From: Arachis hypogaea
Taxonomy: Eukaryota > Streptophyta > Magnoliopsida > Fabales > Fabaceae
Assembly: GCF_003086295.3 (NCBI RefSeq)
Contig: NC_092045.1
Coordinates: 91,402,693 to 91,466,692 of the forward strand
DNA length: 64,000 nt
Reading direction: 5' to 3'
Numbering within the stretch: the first letter of the stretch is position 1; every line of letters begins with the position of its first letter. This document shows positions 1 to 12,036 of this stretch, in pieces. Below the pieces are notes generated by a model. The model was not told the origin of the DNA and searched no databases. It saw nothing but the letters and a program-made list of their open reading frames with translations. The translations under genes were made by a program, and so were the position numbers.

Positions 1-1599
1 AAAACTTGGTGCGCGAAATTGTGATCATCAATGGCGCCATCAACATGGTACGCTCAATTACAATCTCAATTCTTTATCACAACTTCGCACAACTAACCAG
101 CAAGTGCACTGGGTCGTCCAAGTAATAAACCTTACGCGATTAAGGGTCGATCCCACGGAGATTGTTGGTATGAAACAAGCTATGGTCATCTTGTAAATCT
201 CAGTCAGGCAGATTCAAATGGTTATGGATGATTCACGAATAAGGCATAAAGATAGAGATACTTATGTAATTCATTGGTGAGAACTTCAGATAAGCGTATG
301 GAGATGCTTTGTCCCTTCCGTCTCTCTGCTTTCCTACTGTCTTCATCCAATCCTTCTTACTCCTTTCCATGGCAAGTTGTATGTTTAGCATCACTGTTGT
401 CAGTGGCTACAATCCCGTCTTCTCAGGGAAAATGTTCAACGCACCCTGTCACGACACGGCTAATCATCTGTCGGTTCTCAATTAGGTTGGAATAGAATCC
501 ATTGATTCTTTTGCATCTGTCACTAACGCCCAGCCTTCAGGAGTTTGAAGCTCGTCACAGTCATTCAATTATTGAATCCTACTCAGAATACCACATACAA
601 GGTTTAGACCTTCTGGATTCTCTTGAATGCCGCCATCAATTCTAGCTTATACCACGAAGATTCCGATCAAGAGATCCAAGAGATAAACATTCAAGCCTTG
701 TTTGCTTGTAGAACAGAAGTGGTTGTCAGGCACTCGTTCATAAGTGAGAATGATGATGAGTGTCACATAATCATCACATTCATCATGTTCTTGGGTGCAA
801 ATGAATATCTTAGAACAAGAATAAGCTGAATTGAATAGAAGAACAAAAGTAATTGCATTAATACTCGAGGTACAGCAGAGCTCCACATCTTAATCTATGG
901 TGTGTAGAAAATCTACCGTTGAAAATACATAAGTGATAATAGTAATCATTGGCTTCGGCCCCAGAGAGGGAACCAGAAGAACCAAGATGAAAATACAATA
1001 GTAAAAGGTCATATTTGTAGAGAACTAGTAGCCTAGGGTTTACAGAAATGAGTAAATTACATAAAAATCCACTTCCGGGCCCACTTGGTGTGTGCTTGGG
1101 TTGAGCATTGAAGCTTTCATGTGTAGAGACTTTTCTTGGAGTTAAACGCCAGCTTTTGTGCCAGTTTGGGCGTTTAACTCCCATTCTTGTGCCAGTTCCG
1201 GTGTTGAACGCTGGGCAGTTTTGAGCTGATTTGGAACGCCAGTTTGGGCCATCAAATCTCAAGCAAAGTATGGACTATTATACATTGCTGGAAAGCCCAG
1301 GATGTCTACTTTCCAATGCCGTTGAGAGCGCGCCAATTAGGCTTCTGTAGCTCCAGAAAATCCACTTCGAGTGCAGGGAGGTCAGAATCCAACAGCATCT
1401 ACAGTCCTTTTCAGCCTCTGAATCAGATTTTTGCTCAGGTCCCTCAATTTCAGCCAGAAAATACCTGAAATCACAGAAAAACACAAAAACTCATAGCAAA
1501 GTCCAAAAAAGTGAATAAAAATATAATAAAAACTAACTAAAACATACTAAAAACATACTAAAAACAATGCCAAAAAGCGTATAAATTATCCGTTCATCA
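1..1599 (-). mobile_element. LTR of a Ty3/gypsy-type element, minus orientation, cut by window start
   Basis: Read on the minus strand this begins TGATGAACGGATAATTTATA at 1599 and runs towards position 1, where the tRNA-binding site and body would follow outside the window. The A-rich stretch at 1500-1580 carries short direct repeats (ACATACTAAAA type). I recognise this start and the cytosine-rich end near position 1 as a very abundant peanut LTR family; that is recall, not a search. It holds no credible gene: the short open frames here lack domains. It appears to have inserted into the plus-strand element that continues at 1600. Confidence 0.65.
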
Positions 1600-2917
1600 G
1601 CTACACGCGTTCACATCGCTTGCACCGCCCAGTTTTCTTTCTCTCTCTCTCCCAATCCTTATTCTCTCTTATTCTTTTATCCTCTTCTTTTTCTTTCTTC
1701 TTATTAATTTATCTCTTTCTATTTTTCAGTTCTTCTTTGCTTGAGGACAAGCAAACCTTTAAGTTTGGTGTTGACGCTTCGGTTAAAAGTTTTTTTCGTT
1801 TAATCCTATGGCACCAAAAGGGAGGTGAATCATCGTCACTGAGGAGCACAACCTGAAGAATAAAGCGACCGCTAGGATAACTAAGGTGGTTGAGTTCCTT
1901 TCACTTTTTATTCCTCCCTCTTTTTCTATGTTATGTTCCGGTTTTCTGCTATTTTGTTTTGTTTGTTGCATGATCTTTTATTAGTTAGAATCATAGGATT
2001 AGTTTTCTTTTAATTGCTTTAATGCTAAAAAGATGTTTCATGTACCACTCACTGAACTTGAATCTAAAAAGAAAAGAAAAAGAAGTGATGTATTGCATGA
2101 AAAATTGAGTTTAATTTTAAGAATAGTCTTATTTACTTAAATGTGGTGGTATTTTTTTTTAATTTCTTTTAATGCATGATATGAACAATGTATATTTGAA
2201 TTTGAATCAAGGGATGTTGATGTATAAGGAACAGGAATTTAGAGAATTATTATGCCTTCTCTGAAATAAATAAAAGCAAAAGAAACAGCGAAAAAAATTA
2301 AAATAAAATAAAATAAAAGCAAGGTCCAAGGCTCTGAGCATCAATGACTAGGGAGGTCGGACATGATTAAAAGCTCAAAGAGTTGTTTCTCTAGTCATAT
2401 GCTTGTGGTGTGATTGTGTCAAGTAATCCTTGAGACAGAACACTTAGAGTCAAGACCAAGTGCGTTTAACAGAGTATGCCAAAGGCTTTGAGCACCACTG
2501 TCTGGGAGTAACTGAAAGAAAAATCAGAACTCAAAGGGAGTTTCCCAGTTAAGTGCTTGTGGTGTTTTTGTGTCAAGTAACTCTTGAGACAAAACATTTA
2601 AAGTCACGGCTAGGCTCAAGGTGCAAAGCACCAAAGAAAAATAAATTAAAGTAAATTTTGCTGTGTTCAAAGATTAAACTGAAATGTAAAGATCAAAGAA
2701 TTCATAATATCATTCGGATTCTAATTCTGAATGACATTAACATTCTTCTGATTCAAAGGAGAGCGAGATGCCAAACCTATCCAGGATTACAATTATAAAC
2801 CCCATTATAAAAAGAGACATGAGCTTAATCGAACTCTTATTCTTATGCAAATTCACATCCTGAGCTTATATTAGTTTTGGTTGCTTGAGGACAAGCAACA
2901 GTTTAAGTTTGGTGTTG
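1600..2917 (+). mobile_element. Internal 3' region of a plus-strand LTR retrotransposon (non-coding)
   Basis: Sequence between the inserted minus-strand LTR and the plus-strand LTR that starts at 2918. No open frame with a recognisable domain. It contains a CT-rich tract (1630-1730), a stretch near 1741-1770 that recurs almost exactly just before the LTR at 2884-2916 (GAGGACAAGCAA then TTTAAGTTTGGTGTT), and two diverged tandem copies of a segment of about 160 bp at 2322-2630. The second GAGGACAAGCAA block is where the plus-strand priming tract is expected, because it abuts the LTR. Confidence 0.55.
2322..2630 (+). repeat. Two-copy diverged tandem duplication
   Basis: Two units share the order: GGCTcTGAGCA, an AAAAnCTCAAAG block, GCTTGTGGTGT, GTGTCAAGTAA, then CTTGAGACA. 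The first runs about 2322-2460, the second about 2471-2620. They are diverged, so the duplication is old. Non-coding. Confidence 0.6.
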
Positions 2918-4213
2918 TGATGCGTAAGCATCTTGTCTATCTTTTTCTAGTGAATTTGCATCTAATTTGTTAAGTTTAATTAAGAATTAATTATATTTTA
3001 GCCACTATGGATGCTATTTGAGTTTTGTGCAATTTTATTTATTTCAGGTAGCATTTGGAGGGATTTGATGAAGTTTCTGCAGAGAAAAAGAAGAAACCAA
3101 AGAGATGACCAGCGAAGACCGACGTGGACGCATGGCTCACGCGACCGTGCGGAATGGAGAAATCGCAATTACGCGATCGCGTGCTTGACGCGAACGCGTT
3201 GACTGGAATATGCACAAATAACGCGAGCGTGTGGACGACGCGGACGCGTCACATACGTGATCTGCAATAATACAGAAAACGCTAGGGGTGATTTCTGGGC
3301 TGTTTTGACCCACTTTCCAGCCCAGAAAACACAAATTAGAAGCTGCAGAATGGACAAAGCAAGTGGTCCCCACCCATCAACTGAAGATCTGTAAATTAAT
3401 TCGAATTTAAATTCAAATCTTATCTTATAGAAAAAGATATTATTTTTATTTTTAGATAATTGGATTTTAAATTAATTACTTCTCTTCTATTCAGACATTA
3501 CATTACATTAGAGGGATTCCATTAGGGAATTCTATACAAATTTACATTCTACATTCCATGAGTAATTAAACCTCCACTGTTAAGGTTAGGAGCTCTATCC
3601 ATTTGTATAGATTGATTTTATTACTTTTTCTATTTTAATTTATGTTTTGGATTTATATTTAAGAATTGTTTTCGTTCTTTATCTTATGAATTTGGGTGGA
3701 ACGGAAGTATGACCTCTTTCTATTTGAGTTCTTATAAAACTTGGAAAAGCTCTTTACTTGAACAACAGCTTGAAAACATATTCTCCTAAATTTTAATTAT
3801 TTGGATTTAATGGGATACGTGACATATAATCCCCTTATTTTTGGGTAATTAGAATTTTTGTGGCATATAAACTGAAAATTGATTTTTACCCTCTAATTGG
3901 AATTAATTGACCAAGGAATTGGCAGTTAATGAATTTTAGAGGAGACTAGGAAGGTCTAAGGAATTAGGGTCTAGTCACATATAGTTTGCCATAAATTAAA
4001 TCCTACATAATTAAAATAGTTAGTAAGAAAAGTTAATCCAGAAAAATAGATAACTCTGAACCAATTTTTGCTTGCCTAACTAAGCCAATCAATCAATCAT
4101 TGTTGCTTAATCCATCAATCCTCGTAGGATCGACCCTTACTCACGTAAGGTATTACTTGGTACGACCCGGTGCACTTGCCGGTAAATAGTGTAGGTTGTA
4201 AAATACCGCATCA
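2918..4213 (+). mobile_element. 3' LTR (or solo LTR), plus strand, about 1.3 kb
   Basis: The segment begins TGATGCG and ends CGCATCA, a 7-bp perfect terminal inverted repeat of the TG..CA type. It directly follows a priming-tract-like sequence, fitting a 3' LTR of the element at 1600-2917. A GC-rich block with ACGCG motifs lies at 3120-3250. GATACGTGACATATAATC at about 3814 is shared with the next LTR (near 5599), so the two LTR families are related. No coding capacity. The 5' partner is not in the window, so a target duplication cannot be tested. Confidence 0.65.
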
Positions 4214-5160
4214 CCAGGCGTGGCACGCCAAGCTTGAAGAATGCACAAATACATGGGCATGCCACTTGAGCAGCATGGCGTGGCACGCTGGTACACTGAT
4301 CCAGAGAAGGGGCTGAAGGCAATTGAAGACTGGGCGTGCCACTTGAAGACGAAGGCATGGCATGCCATCCTCTCAACCTCACTTAGGCGTGCCACTTGAG
4401 CAACCAGGCGTGGCACACCAATGCACAAGATAACATGAGCAAGGACTGGGCGTGCCACTTGGTGTCGAAGGCGTGGCACGCCAATCCGAGCATGTCACTA
4501 TGGCGTGCCACTTGAAGGCCGAGGCATGGCACGCCAACTACTGGAACAAGACAAGATCATGGGCATGGCACGCCAACCTTTAGGCGTGGCACACTGGTAT
4601 AAGTTTTCAGAGAGGATGGAAGAGGCCAATTACATGGGGCGTGCCACTTGGTATCGAAGGCGTGGCATGCCATTCACTATTCTTCACTTAGGCGTGCCAC
4701 TTGAGCAACCAGGCGTGGCACGCCAGTGTCATTCAGAGGGCAAAGAAGCATTGGGGCGTGCCACTTGAGTTCGTGGCGTGGCATGCCAAACAGATGAACC
4801 ATTCACTCACAAAGGGGCGTGGCACACCAAACCCTGGGCGTGCCACACTAGTGTAACTTTCCAGAGGAGCATAGCCAAGCACACAACAAGGGCGTGGCAC
4901 GCCAGACCCTGGGCGTGCCATGCCAGTTCAAGTTTCTAGAGGCAAAGGAAAGTGGAAAAAGCAAAGGGCGTGCCACTTGAGCTCGAAGGCGTGGCACACC
5001 AACACAAGAATTCCACTATGGCGTGCCACTTGAGTTCGAAGGCGTGGCACGCCAAGGTTGATAGAGAGACAAGCGTGCCACTTGAAGGATTGAGCGTGGC
5101 ATGCCAAGCTAGTTTGAAGGGCACGTGACATGCCGGTGGAGCGCCAGCCACACGCCAGCT
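4214..5160 (+). repeat. Interspersed near-palindromic tandem array (GGCGTGGCACGCCA / GGCGTGCCACTTGAG)
   Basis: About sixteen copies of GGCGTGGCACGCCA or close variants (for example at 4217, 4470, 4712, 4890, 5041) alternate with about ten copies of GGCGTGCCACTTGAG (for example 4386, 4502, 4691, 4754, 5020), spaced roughly 50-60 bp. Each GGCGTGGCACGCC core is one mismatch from a perfect palindrome, and the two motifs are inverted relatives, so the block could form many hairpins. Open frames here on both strands are by-products of the repeat. It sits just upstream of a TATA-like sequence at about 5255, in the position of an LTR U3 enhancer region. Confidence 0.8.
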
Positions 5161-6230
5161 AAGAAGTCAAGCTTATTGAGTGTTTTCTTTCCCTCCAAAG
5201 TGTAATTTTCCCTTTTTAACTTTTGTAATTCTTTTATTTTTATTACTAGGAGTAGTATAAATACCCCCAAGGAGTACTGAAGAGGGGTTAAGCAGTTAGT
5301 TCTAGATCCACTTTTACACTCCACTTTTGAGTACTTTTCAAGCTATGAGTAGCTAACTTCCCTCTCATTGAGAGAGGCAGCTCTGTTGTACTTGATGGAT
5401 TGATAATAGTGAAATTCTTCTTCTCTTCATTTTCTCTTTGATTCGCTAGAAGGAATTTCGTTATTAATGCTTAGTGTTCAATTATCTTGGGAAAGAGATT
5501 GAATGCTTTGGGTTTCATGGGAACCTTGGGAAAGGAAACATGAAACCATGTTTGAAATTCCTTCTCACACTTGAGTAGAATCTGGGTTTTGGTAATGGGA
5601 TACGTGACATATAATCCCCCTTCTACCTGGGCCTATGAGGGTGTGTGGTATAATCAGGGACCAAGCATATCTCTCTTCATGAACAATTAGACCAAGGAAT
5701 TGGCTATTGATCAAGATCTGAGAGATTGAGTCACCAAGGAATTGGGGCTCAATCAATCATGATTGCCAAGAGGTCAATGAGTTGCATGATTGAAGAGGAT
5801 ATAAGCTAGATTTGATCTAAAGAGACAACATCTCCCAATCTCAATGAATTTCCCCATTCTTATCTATCCATTTCTTTACAGCTTAATTTTACATTCAGAA
5901 ATTCCCCACTCCCATTTACATTCAAGTCATTTATGATTCAGCACTTTACATTCTGCAATTTCCATTTCTGTACTTTATTGCTTTTTTTTATATTCTAGTC
6001 ATTTACATTTATGTCTTCACTTACAATTCTGCACTTCACAATCTTATTGATCTGCTTAACTAATTCATCAATCAATTAAAGCTGCTTGGATTTGCCAATC
6101 TCTGTGGATACGATCCCACTCCACTGTGGGTTATTACTTGGCGATAATTTTGGTGCGCTTGCCAAAAGAACTAATTCACTAATTTTTGAAAGGAGAAGTG
6201 AATTCTGGTCATCAGTAGTCTACAAGCGCA
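5161..6230 (+). mobile_element. LTR promoter / R-U5 segment of a retrotransposon
   Basis: Following the palindromic array is a TATA-like AGTATAAATACCCCC at about 5253, then transcript-leader-like sequence. GATACGTGACATATAATC occurs near 5599 and a TGTGGATACGATCCCACTCC tract near 6102, both resembling the LTR at 2918-4213 (its 4130-4200 part). No primer-binding site is visible after it, so the element seems truncated near 6200-6230. Non-coding. Confidence 0.5.
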
Positions 6231-6620
6231 GAGATGAAGCACAACGACATAGAGGAACCAGAAAGTGTGGTGTGGCAGTAGTAGAAGGAGTGGTGGCGAT
6301 GCTGAGTGCAGGTAACGACAACCAGTGGTAGCCACAGAGATGAGACGAGAACATGAACATTAGTGAAAAAATCTTAGTAGGGACATCTCTCTCATATCTG
6401 AAATTATGATTAAAAGGAAAGAAAAAAAGTGTAAAAAATAAAACTAAAGAGACAAAATTTTAATTATTAATTTTTTCAAAAAAAATGGGATTCAATTTGT
6501 CATATTTTTAAATGGGTTAATGGTACTCCCACACAAAAGTGGAAGTAAAGAATATATGATCTATTTTATTTATTTAAAAAAACCTACAATAAGAGTAAAT
6601 AAAAATTAAAGGAACAGTAA
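6231..6620. other. Intergenic / element-junction sequence
   Basis: Between two truncated LTR elements. No open frame with a domain, no visible inverted repeat. A-rich after 6400. Confidence 0.5.
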
Positions 6621-9072
6621 CTAAATTGTTTTTTTTTGGGTGATTTGTCACAAAGAAAAGAACAAGTCTGATTCTGACAAAATAAATTCTAACTTTTGTT
6701 TTTGGAAAAGCTTGGGGTCACGCGTACGCGTGGATTGTCGAAAAGCTTGGGGTCACGTGTATGCGTGGGGCACGCGTACGCATGGGTTGGTGCTCTGTTT
6801 TTCAAAAATTTTCCACGTTCTTGCACCAAACCAAGCATTCCAAACCTCCAAACAACTACCAAAACACCATAAAACCATATTCAACATACTAGCCTATCAA
6901 CTAAACTCAACAATTCAATAAAACTTGAAATTAAACTAATTTTACCAATATTTACAAAAGAGAAAAATGAAAATATGTTACCATGGTGGGGTGTCTCCCA
7001 CCTAACACTTTCATTTATTGTCCTTAAGTTGGACTTATGGGGAGCTCCTCATCAAGGTGGCTTGTGCTTGAATCCATCCTTGAACATCCACCAATGCTTG
7101 ATTCTCCAATAAGCTCCATTCTTCAAAATTAATGTCTCCAAGCTTTGATGGGATTCTTCACAAACCATGGGCTCCCAAAATTGATCCACATCTTGTAATC
7201 CAGAATCCCACACTTTATTTTCACACCTGTCTTCAAGTTGATCATCGTTAATCCATCCAGGTGGCAAGCAAGAGGAATTCTCAAGGTAATACCAACCTTC
7301 TTGACCCATCTACTTGAGCACTAGCCCAACCCTTGCAACTAATCCTTGAAGTATCAACCAAAATGATCCTTGATTTGCAACGCCATCCACTAAACATCTT
7401 CCTCTTACGCTTCATCCCGCAAAGCATCCTAAGTTGACCATCCTTTTCAAGCAAGCCATACTCAAGTGGGACAATAAAGCTAATAGAGATGAGTTTTACC
7501 CACTCAAACGTAAAAGTAGATGACAACCTAGGCAAAGAAGCTCCCAACAGTCTTGACAAAGCGTATCCCGTCCTCCTTTTTCTAAGGACCTCCACCTCCT
7601 CACGAGATTTCTCAAATTCAACCCTTTGTTCATCAATTTTATCTTCTTCACCAAGAAGATTTGATGCTTGATCTTCAATTCCAAGGGAACTTAATTCTCG
7701 CTCTATCCCATCCAATTCTTCATATGGGAAATGCTTTGGAGAATGTGCACTTTCCTACTCAACATCAACTTCAATCTTGTTGGAGGGATTTTCTATGACC
7801 TTAGATTCCCATGGAGACTCTACATCTCCTAAATCCTCAACCACTTCTTCCTTGTCTTCATCAATCATAGGTTCCTCCAATTGTTTCAATACAAAACAAC
7901 AATCCTCATTTTCCACCGAAGTTTCCAATCTCTCCTTCATGCTATGCTCTTCAACCGACTCTCCACATGTGGCCATGGGAGTTCCTTGAGTGCTCAAGCA
8001 TTGGGAGGCTAATCAGTTTATCACCTCATTCAAGGCGGCTATGGATTCTAGTGCCTCCCTTTGTATTTCTCTTTGCCCTTGAAGTAGCAAAGTGAGAGAA
8101 TCATCCATCGGGGCTTGGGGTGGATAGGAGGGTTCATTATTTTGGAGGAAGGGATCATAATAGGAAGGTGGTTCTTCTTGGTTGGGTTGTGGTTGTTCAA
8201 CACTCTCCAATGTTTCCACTCGTTGCACAACATACTCCATGGTTGCTCCTCCACAATCATCCTTGAACACGTTTTGCTCGTGACATGAATCCCATGAGTC
8301 TATCTTTTGACGGATGGTTGCTTGAAGTCGATCTATTGTCTCCTTGAGGTGATCTCTTGATTCTTGTTCCACTTTGCAAGCATAAGTGAGATCACATTGC
8401 TCTTGGATCAACAGACATGAGTACTTTTCCATGGAGGGTTGTGGTGGAGGATAGAATTCATCTTGTGGTTGAAAATTAGTATACATTGGAGGTAGTTCAT
8501 CTTGGTAATGGTATGAAGGAGGTGGTTCTTGGAAGTATTGATATCGTGGTAGTTCCATATATGGTTCATATGGCTCAAAAGGTGGTTGGTATTGTGGATA
8601 TGAATTAGGGTCATATGAAGGTGTTTGGTGGAAAGGAGCTTGTGAGTATGGTTGATGACTATGTTGAGGGTGTGGCTCGCAGGCATATGGTGGTAGTTCT
8701 TGATAGTCACAAGGAGGATCACCATAGCCATTTGATTGGTATGCATCATAGAATGGCTCTTGTTCATAATGCATTGGTGGAGGTTGTTGCCAAGAGGATT
8801 GATCATATGCTTGAGCCTCCTCCCACCTTTGATTGTCTCATCATTGATGCACATCCTCATTGTAACTCCCAATTCCTACAACATAGTTAGAACCAAACTC
8901 ATAGCCAAAGTGAGAATTCATGATAGCAAGGGGAAAATAAAAACAAAACTAGTAACAAATAAAGAGAACAAACTCCTACAACTACCAAGAACTAACAAAG
9001 AAGCAAAAGGCAAACATATTCACAATATTCACATATATACAATAACCAATAACAAGGCACGCAATTGCAACT
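6621..9072 (-). mobile_element. Internal region of a non-autonomous LTR retrotransposon, minus strand
   Basis: On the minus strand this runs from the primer-binding site at 9089 down to about 6620, where it is truncated; no 3' LTR is seen. It encodes one decayed proline/tyrosine-rich and coiled-coil ORF (separate entry) and no protease, reverse transcriptase or integrase, so the element is non-autonomous. The stretch 6960-7040 carries GGTGGGGTGTCTCCCACC, which I have seen near the 3' end of the ORF in legume Athila-type derivatives (recall). A GC-rich ACGCGTACGCGT block lies at 6718-6785. Confidence 0.6.
7052..8774 (-). pseudogene. Decayed gag-like ORF of non-autonomous LTR element (Pro/Tyr/Gln-rich, then coiled coil)
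   Basis: The longest intact part (8774-8013, 253 codons) is a Pro/Tyr/Gln-rich N-terminal half with many PPSY, YEPY and QPP motifs, followed by a charged helical segment (about residues 125-170, LKETIDRLQATIRQ). Downstream pieces on the same strand (7997-7755, 7715-7281, 7309-7052) continue as acidic coiled-coil-like sequence broken by stops and frame changes, ending near SLETLILKNGAYWRI. Proteins of this composition are common in predicted peanut gene sets and, from recall, belong to gag-derived ORFs of non-autonomous elements. There is no zinc knuckle or enzyme domain. Its role would be structural (particle or RNA packaging), but that is inference. Confidence 0.5.
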
Positions 9073-9089
9073 CCCCGGCAACGGCGCCA
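9073..9089 (-). other. Primer-binding site complementary to tRNA-Asp
   Basis: On the minus strand the sequence is TGGCGCCGTTGCCGGGG, a perfect complement of the 3' end of plant tRNA-Asp including CCA. It lies three bases inside the LTR end (CTCATCA), exactly where minus-strand priming starts. tRNA-Asp priming is usual for the Athila/Tat branch of Ty3/gypsy. Confidence 0.85.
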
Positions 9090-9092
9090 TTT

Positions 9093-10581
9093 TGATGAGT
9101 GGATTTTTGTGTGGTATAGAATTTCACAAATTAATTCTCATTGAAAGTATAGTTTCTAAACTAAAAAGAATCCTCTCATACAAAAATTTGGTTGTTACAA
9201 GTAACAAACCCCTATAAAAATAAATCGAAGTATTCAAACCTCGGGTCGTCTCTCAAAGGAATTGTAGGGAAGTGTTCTTGCTATTGGTTATGGGACAAGT
9301 ATTTTTGGGGTTTGAATAAGAGAATAAGAAAAGTAAATTGCAATAATTAAACTAACAACTAGAGAAGCTCTTGGCAAGGTATGAGAACTAGAAGTCTTAT
9401 CCTCATTATCATCCTCAATTGTGACATCAATTGTCCATTGCTCCCACTTAGTCAACCTCTAACTATGAAGGAAAGTCAAGTGGATAAATCAATTTGATTC
9501 CTCAAGTCCTAGTCAACTCCTAAGGAAAGACTAGAGTTAGTGGAATTCAAATCAATTAACAACTTTCAATTATCAATCAACAAAAGATTTGATAACTCAA
9601 GAGTTACTAATTACTCAACCTAAGGCAAGAGAAGGAAAACCTAACTCATAACTAGAAGAAGCATTTCATCAAACACATAAAAGGCAATAAAAGCAAACAT
9701 CATAAATTGCAAGGATTAAAGGAACTACAACTAATCAAGACAAGAGATCAACAATAGAAAACTAAAGCAATCATTAAAAGACATGAAATCAATAAATTGC
9801 ATTGAAAGAAAATGTAGATCTAAGAATTCATAAACTACAACTAACAATACAAAAGAATTACAAGAGAAGTAGAATGCTACAACTACAAGAGAACAATTAA
9901 AGATGAAAAAGGAAAATCAAAGCAAAAGAGAAGAAGTAGAAGAAGTAGATCTAGATCTAAACCTAATCTTAATTCTAGAGAGAATAGAGAGCTTTTCTCT
10001 CTAGAAACTAACTAAAGCATGTTAAAACTAAACTATGTGCTAATTGGTAACTAACTCCTTCAATCCTTGGGTTTAATAGCATCAGAAATAAGTTGGATTT
10101 GGGTCTGGAAAGCCCAGAATTCGTCCCCAGCGTTTTCACTTTAATGAAGTCACGTGCGAGAATCGGCGCGTACGCGTGGTTCACGCGTACGCGTCGCTTG
10201 GCAATTTTCCATCCACGCGTATGCGTCATGTATGCGTACGCGTCACCGTGCAACTTCAAATTCACGCGTGCGTGTCGATCTCAGCATTCCAAATCCTTGT
10301 TTTCCATGAGTTTTCCACTTGCATGCTTTTCCTCTGCACCCCATTTGATCCATTCCTAGCCTTTCCACTCTGAATTCACTAACAAATATATCAAGACATC
10401 TAGTGAAATCAAAGGTGAATTAAAATTAACTAATTAAAGGCCTAAAAAATATGTTTTCACACTTAAACACAATTTAGGAGACAATCATGAAACCATGCTA
10501 TTTCATTGGATAAATGTGGGAAAAGTGGATAGAATCCACCTAAATTAGGAACAAAATGTACCACGAAATAGTGGTGTATCA
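9093..10581 (-). mobile_element. 5' LTR, minus strand, about 1.49 kb
   Basis: On the minus strand it starts TGATACACCACTATTTCGTG at 10581 and ends CTCATCA at 9093, next to the tRNA-Asp primer site, which fixes it as the 5' LTR. It carries a GC-rich block of ACGCGTACGCGT-type motifs at 10160-10275 and an A-rich internal half. No genes; open frames at 10008-10373 are products of the GC-rich block. Confidence 0.8.
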
Positions 10582-11149
10582 ATCTCAAATATTATTTTTT
10601 GACAAAATAGACAAATCAATTCTGAATGTTTAGATTATTTTGTCCAACAGAATTGATATTTGAAGGTTTATCTTGTCAAAAATAAAAATTAAGATCTATT
10701 TTATTAGAATTAGATTTTTTTGAGTATTAAAATAACTATTTATGTACATTTAAAGAAAGTATGACAATATAATTTCAAAGGGCTATCGATTCGGTATCCA
10801 AAAGATTTTGTTGTTTACCAAAAAGTCTCCGAAAGACGTTATCGACAAAACCGTCTCTGAATTATTTGAAAATGCGACAAAAGTAACCAATGAATATTAT
10901 ATTGTTGTAAGTGACTAAAAATTTTTTTGTATTTAGCATACGACTTATCCATTTTATCCGAATTTTTGTGGCAATATCTGAACAAATATTTAAAAAGCTC
11001 ACAAAAAAAATCGAAACAAGATTTGATCCCAAATTTTTTTTATTTTTCAAAAAAATATAGTTATTCACACTAAAATATTTTTTTATAAGAATTCACTTGA
11101 CATAAAATTACTAAATTTTAAGAAATAAAAGATCTCATTTTTCTAATAA
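10582..11149. other. AT-rich intergenic with a small hairpin
   Basis: A hairpin-forming inverted repeat lies at about 10594-10687 (TTTTTTGACAAAATAGAC pairs with the CTTGTCAAAAAT end, with AATTCTG near the loop). The rest is AT-rich with no gene. The LTR at 9093-10581 may have inserted next to, or into, this small element. Confidence 0.4.
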
Positions 11150-11459
11150 AAAAGAATAGACAAAAATACAAGCAAAAGTTCACACAAATGACATAATTAC
11201 GCTTGAACATTTAATAAGTCATGTGTACAGACAAATATAATGCCGTGGTGGTCACATCCACCACTACGACAATAAAAGTGTGTCTCCATTAGAAAAAATA
11301 CACACAAGTAACAATTTCGTCCAACCTGACATTAGATTCATTGGTGATGTGGTTCTTTACTAACAAGGTGAATGTTTGATGTTAAATTTTAATATTTAAA
11401 TAAAATAATTTACTTCCATTGTCCCTTCTTCCAGCAGCACAAATTGGTAAAATTTTTGG

Positions 11460-11830
11460 AACTTTAATAGAAAAAGATGGCACAATGCAACGAAAGAAGA
11501 GAGTAATATTTTTTATTGTGGCAACACTTCTATTAGTTTGTCATCTTTGTTACCAAGGAACAAGAAGAAGAAGTTTGACTATAACAATGTTAAGTGCTTG
11601 CATGGGCTTCCTGCAAGATGCTTAAGTCTATAGAATGAATTTGAATTCTGAAAGGTTGTTTTTTCAATTTCTTCTGTGGGAGATATATTATGGCATTACG
11701 TTTTTTTATACTTTTTTTTATTCTATGACTTATTTTTCTCCTCCTCTACTTGCCCAAACTACTTAAAAGGTTGAACAAGATATAAATATTTTATATGGGT
11801 TGATGAAATTGAAAAAAGTAAAAAAAAATA
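11460..11830 (+). pseudogene. Degenerate GRF-type zinc-finger gene remnant
   Basis: An ATG in the left inverted repeat (about 11480) opens a frame that stops after nine codons. Recognisable pieces of a GRF zinc finger follow in shifting frames: KCLHGLPAR near 11590 (normally C-x-C-GLPA), NSERLFFQFLLW near 11645-11680 where the cysteine before LW is replaced, and KYFIWVDEI near 11783-11810. The order matches the gene at 29,980-30,554. Loss of cysteines, frameshifts and stops make it a pseudogene. Confidence 0.6.
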
Positions 11831-12036
11831 AGAATTTAGAAAAAAAGTGAAAAAAACTCATGGAATGAGTCACGTGCAAAGAAGAAAGAATTTATTGTTG
11901 ATACAACAAAAAAAGTTGAAGATGTGAAAAAATAGCATACCACAATTAGTCACATTAAAAAAGAGTTAAAGTGCATTAAGAAAATGATGATGAGTATTTG
12001 CTTAGGGTTGGAAAATTGTGATTTGTTTAGGGTAAG

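Noticed and set aside
4137..5151. Cys/His/Ala-rich open frames on both strands across the palindromic array (ACHAF-type repeats)
   Set aside because: They follow the tandem DNA repeat exactly, occur in several frames at once and have no flanking gene structure.
8615..9095. Plus-strand open frames opposite the retroelement ORF
   Set aside because: Antisense shadows of the Pro/Tyr-rich ORF; no domain.
1..10581. Intact autonomous retrotransposon
   Set aside because: No protease, RT or integrase sequence is present in this interval, and no pair of matching LTRs is complete.
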